A DNA stretch of 64,000 nucleotides from Streptomyces sp. NRRL F-5126. GTDB taxonomy: Bacteria; Actinomycetota; Actinomycetes; Streptomycetales; Streptomycetaceae. Location of the stretch: assembly GCF_000721265.1 (NCBI RefSeq), contig NZ_JOFZ01000012.1, positions 124,001 through 188,000 of the forward strand. Direction: 5' to 3'. Made by a program: the position numbers and the translations under genes. This document shows, piece by piece, positions 11,426 to 18,415 of this stretch. A model generated the notes under the pieces. The model searched no databases and was not told the DNA's origin. It was given only the letters and a program-made list of their open reading frames with translations. Position 1 is the first letter of the stretch, and each line of letters begins with the position of its first letter.

Positions 11426-12331
11426 TCACCAGTCGTGGAGGTCGGTCGAGCCGCCGCGCACCGGCTGCGGCGCACGGCCTCGGGCGGCGCCCGCCGCCGT
11501 GTGGTGCCTGCGGGTCCTCGCGCGCTGCACGGGGAGCGGTTCACGCGAACGCGGCACGGGGCCGCGCACGGCCTCGGGCGCGGTCGCGCGGTGCGGTGCG
11601 GCGCCGGGCAGCAGGCGGGGACGGCCGAGCGCGACGGCCGCGGCGACCACGAGGAACGCGGCGGGCCCGGCGAGCATGGGCAGCAGGTCACCGGCGTCGG
11701 GCCGGCCGCCGCCCGCGGCAGCCGGGGACGTCAGGTCGATCGTGGCGCCGGCCATGGCGATGTAGTGCATCGCGGTCGTGGCAAGGCCCAGGCAGCCGGC
11801 GGCGGCGAGGGCTCCGGGAACGCCCCGGTACCTGGACGTCGTGTACAGCGCCGCGACGGACGCGGCGACGCCGACCGCCACGGCGCCGACCACCGTGGGG
11901 GTGCTGTACTCGACCATGCCGTCCAGCTGCATGCCGGCCATGCCGAGGTAGTGCGTGCTGGCGATACCGAGTCCCGTCAGGGTGCCGCCGGAGACGAGGT
12001 TCATCCTGCTCGCGCCCCGCTGCCCGACCACGAACAGGCCTGCGCCGATCATCAGCAGCCCCACCGCGAGGCTCGCGAACATCGTCACCGTGTCATAGCC
12101 GACGGAGGTCCCGTCCACGGCGAACCCGGTCATCGCGACGGTGTGCGAGGTCCACACGCCGCAGCCGAGCGTGAGCGTGCCGAGGACCAGTGCGGCGGGC
12201 CGCCGCCTGCCTCGTCCGCGCAGGGCCGGCGCGACGCAGCGCAGGCCCAGCGCCCCGCCCAGGCCCGCCGCGAGGAAGGCGGCGACGGGGGTGACGAGCC
12301 CGTAGCTGAATCCGTTGACTGTGCCCTGCAT
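11426..12331 (-). CDS. MHYT-domain integral membrane protein
   Basis: 301 residues with about seven hydrophobic helices. Three MHYT-like motifs are visible: SHTVAMTGF (about residue 62), THYLGMAGM (about 126) and MHYIAMAGA (about 189). These are proposed to bind a metal (copper is favoured) and sense diatomic gases or redox state. Unlike many MHYT proteins, no GGDEF or EAL domain follows. The C-terminal 75 residues are a disordered Arg/Pro/Ala-rich cytoplasmic tail. It is monocistronic, downstream of and divergent from the formaldehyde dehydrogenase gene. Confidence 0.88.
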   Translation of the reverse strand: MQGTVNGFSYGLVTPVAAFLAAGLGGALGLRCVAPALRGRGRRRPAALVLGTLTLGCGVWTSHTVAMTGFAVDGTSVGYDTVTMFASLAVGLLMIGAGLFVVGQRGASRMNLVSGGTLTGLGIASTHYLGMAGMQLDGMVEYSTPTVVGAVAVGVAASVAALYTTSRYRGVPGALAAAGCLGLATTAMHYIAMAGATIDLTSPAAAGGGRPDAGDLLPMLAGPAAFLVVAAAVALGRPRLLPGAAPHRATAPEAVRGPVPRSREPLPVQRARTRRHHTAAGAARGRAPQPVRGGSTDLHDW

Positions 12332-12656
12332 GGCGTGGCGCCCCTCAGCCCCTCGGTGTCGTGCGTACGCCTGTACTGACGTGCCGGTCCGGGGGCGAGA
12401 TTAGGACGGCACGCCCGGTTAGCAAAGTCCGTCGCGGGTGGCGGCTTCCGGGGCGGTCTGCATGAATCGTGAAGAATCGGCGGAACGGGCGGTCGTCTGG
12501 GGGAACCTTCCGGTGCGGTCCGTGCCCCGGCGGCCCGCCTGCCGCGTCCGGGTCGCCCGCCGGGGCGCGGCATCGCCCCCTGCGGTGCTGGTCCGCGGCC
12601 TCTTCGCGGCATGGCGGCGGATACCGGGAGCGTGCGCCCGTGCCGCGTCCATCCTG

Positions 12657-12685
12657 TTGTCGCACCCACAGGACCGACCTAGTGT
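12657..12685 (+). promoter_or_regulatory. Sigma-70-type promoter for the formaldehyde dehydrogenase gene
   Basis: TTGTCG (12657-12662), a 17-bp spacer and TAGTGT (12680-12685) form a good HrdB-type promoter, 70 bp before the ATG at 12755. The remaining 325 bp of the 12332-12754 gap holds no convincing gene; an 89-codon open frame at 12438-12707 lacks protein character. Confidence 0.6.
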
Positions 12686-12754
12686 GAGATCAAGCACACA
12701 ACCGTGATGTCCGATCCGCCGGAACGGGCGGATCCGAAGGGACGGCGAGCGGGC

Positions 12755-13984
12755 ATGGCTGGAGGAAACAAGGCGGTCGCGTACATCGAGCCGGGTGTGG
12801 TGGAGGTCAGGACCACCGACTACCCGACGCTCGAACTCAAGGACGGGCCCGGCGTGGCCCCCGCGAACATCGGACGCGAGTGCCGCCACGGCGTCATCGT
12901 CAAGGTGCTCGCCACCAACATCTGCGGCAGTGACCAGCACATGGTGCGCGGCAGGACGACGGCGCCCGCGGGTCTTGTGCTCGGCCACGAGATCACGGGC
13001 GAGGTGGTGGAGAAGGGCCCCGATGTCGAGTTCATCGACGTGGGCGACGTCGTCTCCGTGCCGTTCAACATCGCCTGCGGGCGGTGCCGCAACTGCAAGG
13101 AGCGGCAGACGGGCATCTGCGAGAACGTCAACCCCGGGCGACCGGGCGCCGCCTACGGATATGTCGACATGGGCGGCTGGGTCGGCGGCCAGGCCGAGTA
13201 CGTGATGGTGCCGTACGCCGACTTCAACCTGCTGCGGTTCCCTGACAGGGACGCGGCCCTGGAGAAGCTGCTCGACCTCACCATGCTGTCGGACATCTTC
13301 CCGACGGGGTTCCACGGCGCGGTGACCGCGGGCACGGAGGTCGGCTCGACGGTGTACGTCGCGGGCGCCGGCCCGGTGGGTCTCGCGGCGGCGGCCGCGG
13401 CCCAGCTCCTCGGGGCCGCCGTCGTGATCGTCGGCGACCTGAACGCGGAAAGGCTCGCCCAGGCACGCAGTTTCGGCTGCGAGACGGTCGATCTGACGAA
13501 GGGCGCGCTGGAGGACCAGATCGCGCAGATCCTCGGGGTGCCCGAGGTGGACGCGGCGGTCGACGCCGTCGGATTCGAGGCGCGCGGCCACGGCAAGGAC
13601 GCGGGCGAGGCCCCCGCCACGGTGCTGAACTCGCTGATGACCACGGTGCGCGCGGGCGGCGCGCTCGGCATCCCCGGCCTGTACGTCACGGACGATCCGG
13701 GCGGCGTGGACGCGGACGCGAAGTCCGGCACGCTGAAGGTCCGCCTCGGCCTGGGCTGGGCCAAGAGCCACCGCTTCACGACGGGCCAGTGCCCGGTCAT
13801 GAAGTACCACCGCCAGCTGGCCATGGCGATCCTGCACGACAAGGTGCACATCGCGAAGGCCGTGAACGCGACGGTGATCTCGCTGGACGACGCCCCGCGC
13901 GGGTACGAGGAGTTCGACAAGGGCGCGAGCCGCAAGTACGTGCTCAACCCGAACGGCGCCCTGGACCACGCCAAGGCCGCCTGA
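12755..13984 (+). CDS. fdhA: Glutathione-independent formaldehyde dehydrogenase (zinc ADH family)
   Basis: 409 residues from ATG 12755 (GAAGGGA upstream). The catalytic zinc site is seen in NICGSDQHMVRG and GHEITGEVVEKG. The structural zinc cluster is CGRCRNCKERQTGIC. The Rossmann motif is GAGPVGLAAAAAAQLLGA (about residue 208). FDKGASRKYVLNPNG near the end and overall length (Pseudomonas FdhA is about 399) agree with NAD-dependent, glutathione-independent formaldehyde dehydrogenase. It would oxidise formaldehyde to formate in the cytoplasm, a detoxification role. Expression probably comes from the promoter at 12657. Confidence 0.9.
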   Translation: MAGGNKAVAYIEPGVVEVRTTDYPTLELKDGPGVAPANIGRECRHGVIVKVLATNICGSDQHMVRGRTTAPAGLVLGHEITGEVVEKGPDVEFIDVGDVVSVPFNIACGRCRNCKERQTGICENVNPGRPGAAYGYVDMGGWVGGQAEYVMVPYADFNLLRFPDRDAALEKLLDLTMLSDIFPTGFHGAVTAGTEVGSTVYVAGAGPVGLAAAAAAQLLGAAVVIVGDLNAERLAQARSFGCETVDLTKGALEDQIAQILGVPEVDAAVDAVGFEARGHGKDAGEAPATVLNSLMTTVRAGGALGIPGLYVTDDPGGVDADAKSGTLKVRLGLGWAKSHRFTTGQCPVMKYHRQLAMAILHDKVHIAKAVNATVISLDDAPRGYEEFDKGASRKYVLNPNGALDHAKAA

Positions 13985-14030
13985 CGCGGACCGGCGGCTC
14001 GGACGGCCCGCACGGCTCGGACCGCGTGCG

Positions 14031-14672
14031 TCAGGTGCGCGGTCCGCTCCACGCCGGATGGCCGGGGCGGTCCGCGCGTACGACCACGTCGGCCGTCCCC
14101 AGCGGGTCGCTCTCGGCCGCGTACCGCTCGAACGCGGGCAGCGTCCAGTAGTCCTCGGCCGGGGTGAGCCTGCGCAGGGCGCCGGACGACAGGTCCAGGT
14201 GGACCGTCAGGTCGAACGGGAACCAGTGCCCGAGCAGCAGCGGGCCGTGCAGCAGCAGGACCCCGCCGGGCGGCAGCTCGACGGGGTCGCTGCGCGTGGC
14301 GCGGTCGGTCGCCGGGTTCCACAGGTCGGGCAGCACGCGCCCCGAGCCGCCCGGGTCCAGCGGGCCGAACACCTCGCGCCACAGCGCGCCCGTGTCGAAC
14401 CAGCGGCCGAAGTACGCGTCGGGGTCCTCGCGCCCGTACTCGTAGCGCAGCGAGGCGGGTCGCAGGAACCCCTGCGTGGAGACCACGAACGAGGGACGGC
14501 CGCGCAGCCGCAGCGCCTCCGCGAGCGCCTCGGCCGCGCGCCCCGTGCCGGCCGCGGGCGCGCCGTCGAACGCGACGCGCAGCCGCGAGCCGCCGTCGTG
14601 CGGGCCGCCCTCCAGCAGCCGGTCGGCGAGCGCGCCGGTCAGGCGTTCCCAGGTGATCGCTTCGAGTCGCAC
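14031..14672 (-). CDS. Uridine kinase-like protein with a degenerate P-loop
   Basis: 213 residues from GTG 14672 (GAGAGG upstream). The layout is that of the uridine kinase-like P-loop group: N-terminal nucleotide-binding strand, RRGDP/EDPDAYFGRWFDTGALW-like substrate region and a C-terminal lid. The P-loop reads DGAPAAGTGR, so the invariant Lys of GxxxxGK[ST] is replaced by Thr, with Arg two places later. Activity as a nucleoside kinase is therefore doubtful. It is 52 bp downstream of the HxlR gene on the same strand. Similar genes are usually annotated as uridine kinase in Streptomyces. Confidence 0.62.
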   Translation of the reverse strand: MRLEAITWERLTGALADRLLEGGPHDGGSRLRVAFDGAPAAGTGRAAEALAEALRLRGRPSFVVSTQGFLRPASLRYEYGREDPDAYFGRWFDTGALWREVFGPLDPGGSGRVLPDLWNPATDRATRSDPVELPPGGVLLLHGPLLLGHWFPFDLTVHLDLSSGALRRLTPAEDYWTLPAFERYAAESDPLGTADVVVRADRPGHPAWSGPRT

Positions 14673-14724
14673 CCGGCCATCCTCTCGCGTCCCCGCGCCC
14701 TGGTGCCGCCGCCGGGCGCCCGGG

Positions 14725-15378
14725 TCACCGGCCGCGCAGCACCTTCGCGAGCGGCGAGTCGCCGTGGACGGCGACGCGGCCCTCGCGCACGGCGTCCGCG
14801 AGAGCCAGGCCGCCGTCGACGAGCGCGCGGCAGGCCGCCGTGGAGAGCGTGAGGCGGGCGTCGGGCTCGCCGCCCGCCGGGCCGTCGCCGTAGGCAGCCG
14901 GCTCCGGCGCGCGGTGCTCGGGGCCGAGTCCCAGGTGGAACGTGCCGGTGTCGAGGACGACCTCGACGGTCCCCGCCTCGCCGCCCGCGCGCTCGCCGAG
15001 CACCCGCAGCAGCGGGAGGGCGAACCAGTGCGCCCGCACGGCGTCCGTCGGCCGCGGCTCGCCGAGGTCGGCGGCGCCCCACTCGGCGAGCGCGCCGAGC
15101 ACCGGCAGCAACCCGGCGCCGCGCCCGGTGAGTTCGTAGACGACCGCGGCGGCGGGCGGCGGCAGCTTCCTGCGCGTGACGAGGTCGTCGCGCTCCAAGT
15201 CCCGCAGGCGCGAGGCCAGTACGTCCGTGCTGACACCCGGCAGGTCCGCGTGCAGGTCCGTGTAGCGGCGGGGTCCCGCGAGCAGTTCCCGCACGATCAG
15301 CAGGGACCAGCGGTCCCCCACGCGGTCGAGGGCGCGGGCCGCGGCACAGTACTGGTCGTAACTTCGGCGACGTGGCAT
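14725..15378 (-). CDS. HxlR-family transcriptional regulator with a C-terminal extension
   Basis: 217 residues from ATG 15378. The first 110 residues form an HxlR winged helix: RWSLLIVRELLAGPRRYTDL, then PGVSTDVLASRLRDLERDDL as the recognition region and a TRRKLPPPAAAVVYELTGRG wing. HxlR proteins are usually about 110-120 residues. The extra 100 residues (strands plus a VRAHWFALPLLRVL helix and an LTLSTAACRALVDGG segment) look like an SCP2-type lipid-binding or effector domain; that is an inference. It is divergent from an aminotransferase gene with tandem palindromes between them. Confidence 0.88.
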   Translation of the reverse strand: MPRRRSYDQYCAAARALDRVGDRWSLLIVRELLAGPRRYTDLHADLPGVSTDVLASRLRDLERDDLVTRRKLPPPAAAVVYELTGRGAGLLPVLGALAEWGAADLGEPRPTDAVRAHWFALPLLRVLGERAGGEAGTVEVVLDTGTFHLGLGPEHRAPEPAAYGDGPAGGEPDARLTLSTAACRALVDGGLALADAVREGRVAVHGDSPLAKVLRGR

Positions 15379-15400
15379 GGCCCGCAGTCTAGACATGTTG

Positions 15401-15435
15401 TTGGACTTTCCAAGGACAGGCTTGGTAAAACCAAG
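15401..15435. promoter_or_regulatory. Tandem palindromes between hxlR-type gene and aminotransferase
   Basis: TTGG-ACTTT-CCAA (15401-15413, adjoined by GG) and CTTGG-TAAAA-CCAAG (15421-15435). Both have a 5-bp A/T-rich spacer and share the CCAAG/CTTGG arm. Centres are 21 bp apart, two helical turns, as expected for two dimers on one DNA face. Likely operator for the divergent HxlR regulator, controlling itself and the aminotransferase. Confidence 0.7.
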
Positions 15436-15463
15436 TACCGCAATCGGTCGGGGAGGCCACGGC

Positions 15464-16672
15464 ATGGAGTTCCAGCAGTCGAGCAAGCTTCGCAACGTCC
15501 TCTACGAGATCCGGGGTCCGGTCATCGCCCACGCCGACGCGCTGGAGGAGGCCGGCCACAGCGTCCTGCGCCTGAACACGGGCAATCCGGCCGCCTTCGG
15601 GTTCGAGGCGCCTGAGGAGATCGTGCAGGACATGATCCGGATGCTGCCGCAGGCCCACGGCTACACCGACTCGCGCGGCATCCTCTCGGCGCGCCGAGCG
15701 GTCGCCCAGCGCTACCAGGCGCTCGGTCTCGAGGTCGGCGTGGACGACGTGTTCCTCGGCAACGGCGTGTCCGAGCTCGTCTCGATGGCCGTGCAGGCGC
15801 TGCTCGACGACGGCGACGAAGTCCTCGTCCCGGCGCCCGACTTCCCGCTGTGGACGGCCGTCACCACCCTCGCGGGCGGCAAGGCCGTCCACTACGTCTG
15901 CGACGAGTCGGCCGACTGGAACCCGGACCTCGCCGACATGGAGTCGAAGATCACCGACCGCACGAAGGCCGTGGTGATCATCAACCCCAACAATCCGACC
16001 GGCGCGGTCTATCCGCGCGAGATCGTGGAGGGCATTCTGGATCTCGCCAGGCGCCACCAGCTGATGGTGTTCGCCGACGAGATCTACGACCAGATCGTCT
16101 ACGACGACGCGGTCCACCACTCGGCGGCCGCGCTCGCCCCCGACCTCGTCGTGCTCACCTTCAGCGGCCTGTCGAAGACGTACCGGGTGGCCGGCTTCCG
16201 CTCGGGCTGGCTCGTCGTCACGGGGCCGAGGCAGCACGCACGGGGCTACCTCGAAGGCCTCACCGTCCTCGCGTCCATGCGGCTGTGCCCCAACGCCCCC
16301 GCGCAGTACGCCATCCAGGCGGCGCTCGGCGGACGCCAGTCCATCCGCGAGCTGACCGCTCCCGGCGGCAGGCTGCACGAGCAGCGCGACCGCGCCTGGG
16401 AGAAGCTGAACGAGATCCCGGGCGTCTCGTGCGTCAAGCCGAAGGGGGCGCTGTACGCCTTTCCCCGCATCGACCCGAAGGTCCACCCGCTCGTGGACGA
16501 CGAGAAGTTCGTCCTCGATCTGCTGCTGCGGGAGAAGATCCAGGTCGTGCAGGGCACGGGCTTCAACTGGCCGCGCCCCGACCACTTCCGGATCCTGACC
16601 CTGCCGTACGCGGACGACCTCGACGCGGCGATCAGCCGCATCGGCAGGTTCCTCAGCGGGTACCGGCAGTAG
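15464..16672 (+). CDS. Pyridoxal-phosphate aminotransferase (AlaA-type)
   Basis: 402 residues from ATG 15464 (GGGGAGG upstream). It is a class I/II aminotransferase. Seen are LNTGNPAAFGFEAPE at the N-terminus, NPNNPTGAVYPREI (about residue 173), FADEIYDQIVYDD (PLP-contacting Asp/Tyr, about 205) and the Schiff-base lysine in FSGLSKTYRVAGFRSGW (about 240). LNTGNPAAFGF and the C-terminal FRILTLPYADDL match AlaA, the alanine/glutamate-pyruvate transaminase, better than aspartate aminotransferase. The divergent HxlR regulator probably controls it through the palindromes just upstream. Confidence 0.9.
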   Translation: MEFQQSSKLRNVLYEIRGPVIAHADALEEAGHSVLRLNTGNPAAFGFEAPEEIVQDMIRMLPQAHGYTDSRGILSARRAVAQRYQALGLEVGVDDVFLGNGVSELVSMAVQALLDDGDEVLVPAPDFPLWTAVTTLAGGKAVHYVCDESADWNPDLADMESKITDRTKAVVIINPNNPTGAVYPREIVEGILDLARRHQLMVFADEIYDQIVYDDAVHHSAAALAPDLVVLTFSGLSKTYRVAGFRSGWLVVTGPRQHARGYLEGLTVLASMRLCPNAPAQYAIQAALGGRQSIRELTAPGGRLHEQRDRAWEKLNEIPGVSCVKPKGALYAFPRIDPKVHPLVDDEKFVLDLLLREKIQVVQGTGFNWPRPDHFRILTLPYADDLDAAISRIGRFLSGYRQ

Positions 16673-16677
16673 GAGCG

Positions 16678-17094
16678 TCAGGGGCGGCCGTCGAGGCGGA
16701 TCCGGCCGACGGACCCCGCCTGGATGACGGGGCCCTGGTACGTGCCGCCGTTGATGGTGTTGTGCACGTCACCACCGTTCACCGCCGTCTGCTCGGCGGT
16801 GAACCGGCGCACGAGCACCGCCAGTTCCTCCTGCGCTGCCGCGTCGTCGCGGACGGCGCGGCGGAAGCGGCCGCGCCACGCGGATTCGAGTTCGCCCGCC
16901 GCCTCCTCGTCACCGGCCTCCCGGGCGGCCGTCAATTCGGCGCGCGACGTGTCGAGTTCCGCGCCGACCGTGTCCTCGGACGCGCCGCTCCTTCGCGAGA
17001 GGAACGCCGCGAACCGGTCGCGTACCGCGCTCCAGCCGTCGAGCGCCATCCGCTGGACGACCGCTGCCGCCGCCATCGCCACCACATCGTCCAC
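16678..17094 (-). CDS. Small helical protein with C-terminal amyloid-signalling-like (RHIM/PP) motif
   Basis: 138 residues from GTG 17094 (GAGGGGG 8 bp upstream). Residues 1-100 are predicted helical and charged, without a known domain. The C-terminus is Gly/Asn-rich and contains GGTYQGPVIQAGSVGRI, a pseudo-palindromic G-x3-QxG pattern like the bacterial amyloid signalling sequences (PP/RHIM-like) that couple NLR-type sensors to effectors in Streptomyces. Here the motif is C-terminal, as in effector-side or adaptor proteins. No NLR, CHAT, TIR or protease partner is in the window. It follows the aminotransferase convergently. Functional role is inferred only from the motif. Confidence 0.7.
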   Translation of the reverse strand: MDDVVAMAAAAVVQRMALDGWSAVRDRFAAFLSRRSGASEDTVGAELDTSRAELTAAREAGDEEAAGELESAWRGRFRRAVRDDAAAQEELAVLVRRFTAEQTAVNGGDVHNTINGGTYQGPVIQAGSVGRIRLDGRP

Positions 17095-17161
17095 CAGTTG
17101 CCCCCTCGGGTTCGTCGCGGCCGTGTCCGGTGCCTGACGGTCCGTGGCCGCAGCGTACCCG

Positions 17162-18415
17162 TCACCGGCCGAGCAGGGCGATGACGGCGCCCACCGGGTC
17201 GGTGTCCGGTATGCCTCGCGGCCACCAGTCCTCGCGGTCGCGGTCCGATTCGTAGCCGTACCAGAGGCCGTCCCGGCCCAGGCGCAGTTGCAGGGAGGGG
17301 CCCGTGAGGCGGTTGCGCCAGGGGCGCAGCGCGGGCAGGTCGGCCGCGGCCAGGGCGGGCGGCGCCCGGTCGAAGGGGCCCGCGGGCGGGTCCCACGCGT
17401 GTTCCAGGACGTCAAGACCGGCCAGGCCGCCCTGCCGCCAGGCGGCCACGGCGCGCGCGAGGTCGGTGGGGGTGCGGTCCGTGGCGGCGGCGAGGTCGCG
17501 GTAGAGCGCGCGGGTCGACGCCGTGAGCCCGGAGCCGGGGTGGGCGGCGGCGAGGCGGACCGCGTCCTGCCAGGGCGTCAGGCCGGCGACGGGGTCCGAG
17601 CCGAGGACGAGCAGGGCGTGGGCGCGGGCCGCGGCCTCCGTGGCGAGCAGGTCGAGGGCGAACGGGTCGGGCGCGCCCGGCGCCTCGGGGTAGTCAGGCG
17701 GGCGCCCGGGCCTGTCGGGCACGGGCAGGGGCGGCGGCAGGGCCGGCAGCGTGCGCGGCGCGAGGGCGGCCCCCGCGGCGACGGTGGGCAGCGCGGGGGC
17801 GGCCGCCGAGCGCTCCGCGGCGGACACGGCGGCCGAACGGCGCGTGAGGTCGGCGAGGATCTCGTGCTCGGCCCTGCCCCGCATCAGCAGCAGCACGAAC
17901 GGGTCCGCGTCGAGCAGCCTGGCCGTCTGGTAGCAGAGCGCCGCGGCGTGCTTGCACGGGTAGCCGTCGTCGGGGCAGGAGCAGTCGGGCACCAGGTCGC
18001 CCGCGGTGGGCAGCAGGTCGCTGAGGTCCGCCAGGGCGTGGGGCATGTCCTTGTCGAGCAGCGCGGCGATGTGGTCGGGCCGGGCCGCGGCCGCGCCGAG
18101 CAGGTCGGCCCAGTCGTCGTCGGAGAGGGTGCGCAGCCGGATCTCGGTGCGGTACGGGCGGGGCCTGCTGCCGTGCACGTACGCCATGACACGGCCGGGC
18201 GTGACGGTGACGGCGTCGACGTGGCCGCCGCCCGCGTACTGCCGGCCGCGCGCCAGCCTCGCCGCGTCGAGCGCCGTGTCCTCCATCGACTCGATCCACG
18301 CGTTGCCCCACCAGGTGGCGGCGAACGGGCCCTCGGGCGCGGGCCGCGGCTCCATCGCGGGGAACGTGGCGCGCCGGTCGTCGTGGCGCGGCCTGCGCGC
18401 CGCCTGCGCGCTCAC
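17162..18415 (-). CDS. SWIM zinc-finger protein paired with SNF2 helicase
   Basis: 417 residues from GTG 18415, whose GTGA overlaps the stop of the SNF2 gene, implying translational coupling. The SWIM zinc ligands are CSCPDDGYPCKH (about residue 142). The N-terminal part has FAATWWGNAWIESMEDT and RGRQYAGGGHVDAV, a standard lead-in for SWIM proteins linked to SNF2 ATPases. The C-terminal half is Ala/Pro-rich and helical. SWIM domains bind DNA or protein. The tight overlap suggests that both products act as one complex on damaged or remodelled DNA. Confidence 0.92.
   Translation of the reverse strand: MSAQAARRPRHDDRRATFPAMEPRPAPEGPFAATWWGNAWIESMEDTALDAARLARGRQYAGGGHVDAVTVTPGRVMAYVHGSRPRPYRTEIRLRTLSDDDWADLLGAAAARPDHIAALLDKDMPHALADLSDLLPTAGDLVPDCSCPDDGYPCKHAAALCYQTARLLDADPFVLLLMRGRAEHEILADLTRRSAAVSAAERSAAAPALPTVAAGAALAPRTLPALPPPLPVPDRPGRPPDYPEAPGAPDPFALDLLATEAAARAHALLVLGSDPVAGLTPWQDAVRLAAAHPGSGLTASTRALYRDLAAATDRTPTDLARAVAAWRQGGLAGLDVLEHAWDPPAGPFDRAPPALAAADLPALRPWRNRLTGPSLQLRLGRDGLWYGYESDRDREDWWPRGIPDTDPVGAVIALLGR

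Noticed and set aside
12438..12707. 89-codon frame in the MHYT-fdhA gap
   Set aside because: Arg-rich translation without hydrophobic pattern, no ribosome-binding site, and it overlaps the promoter at 12657-12685.
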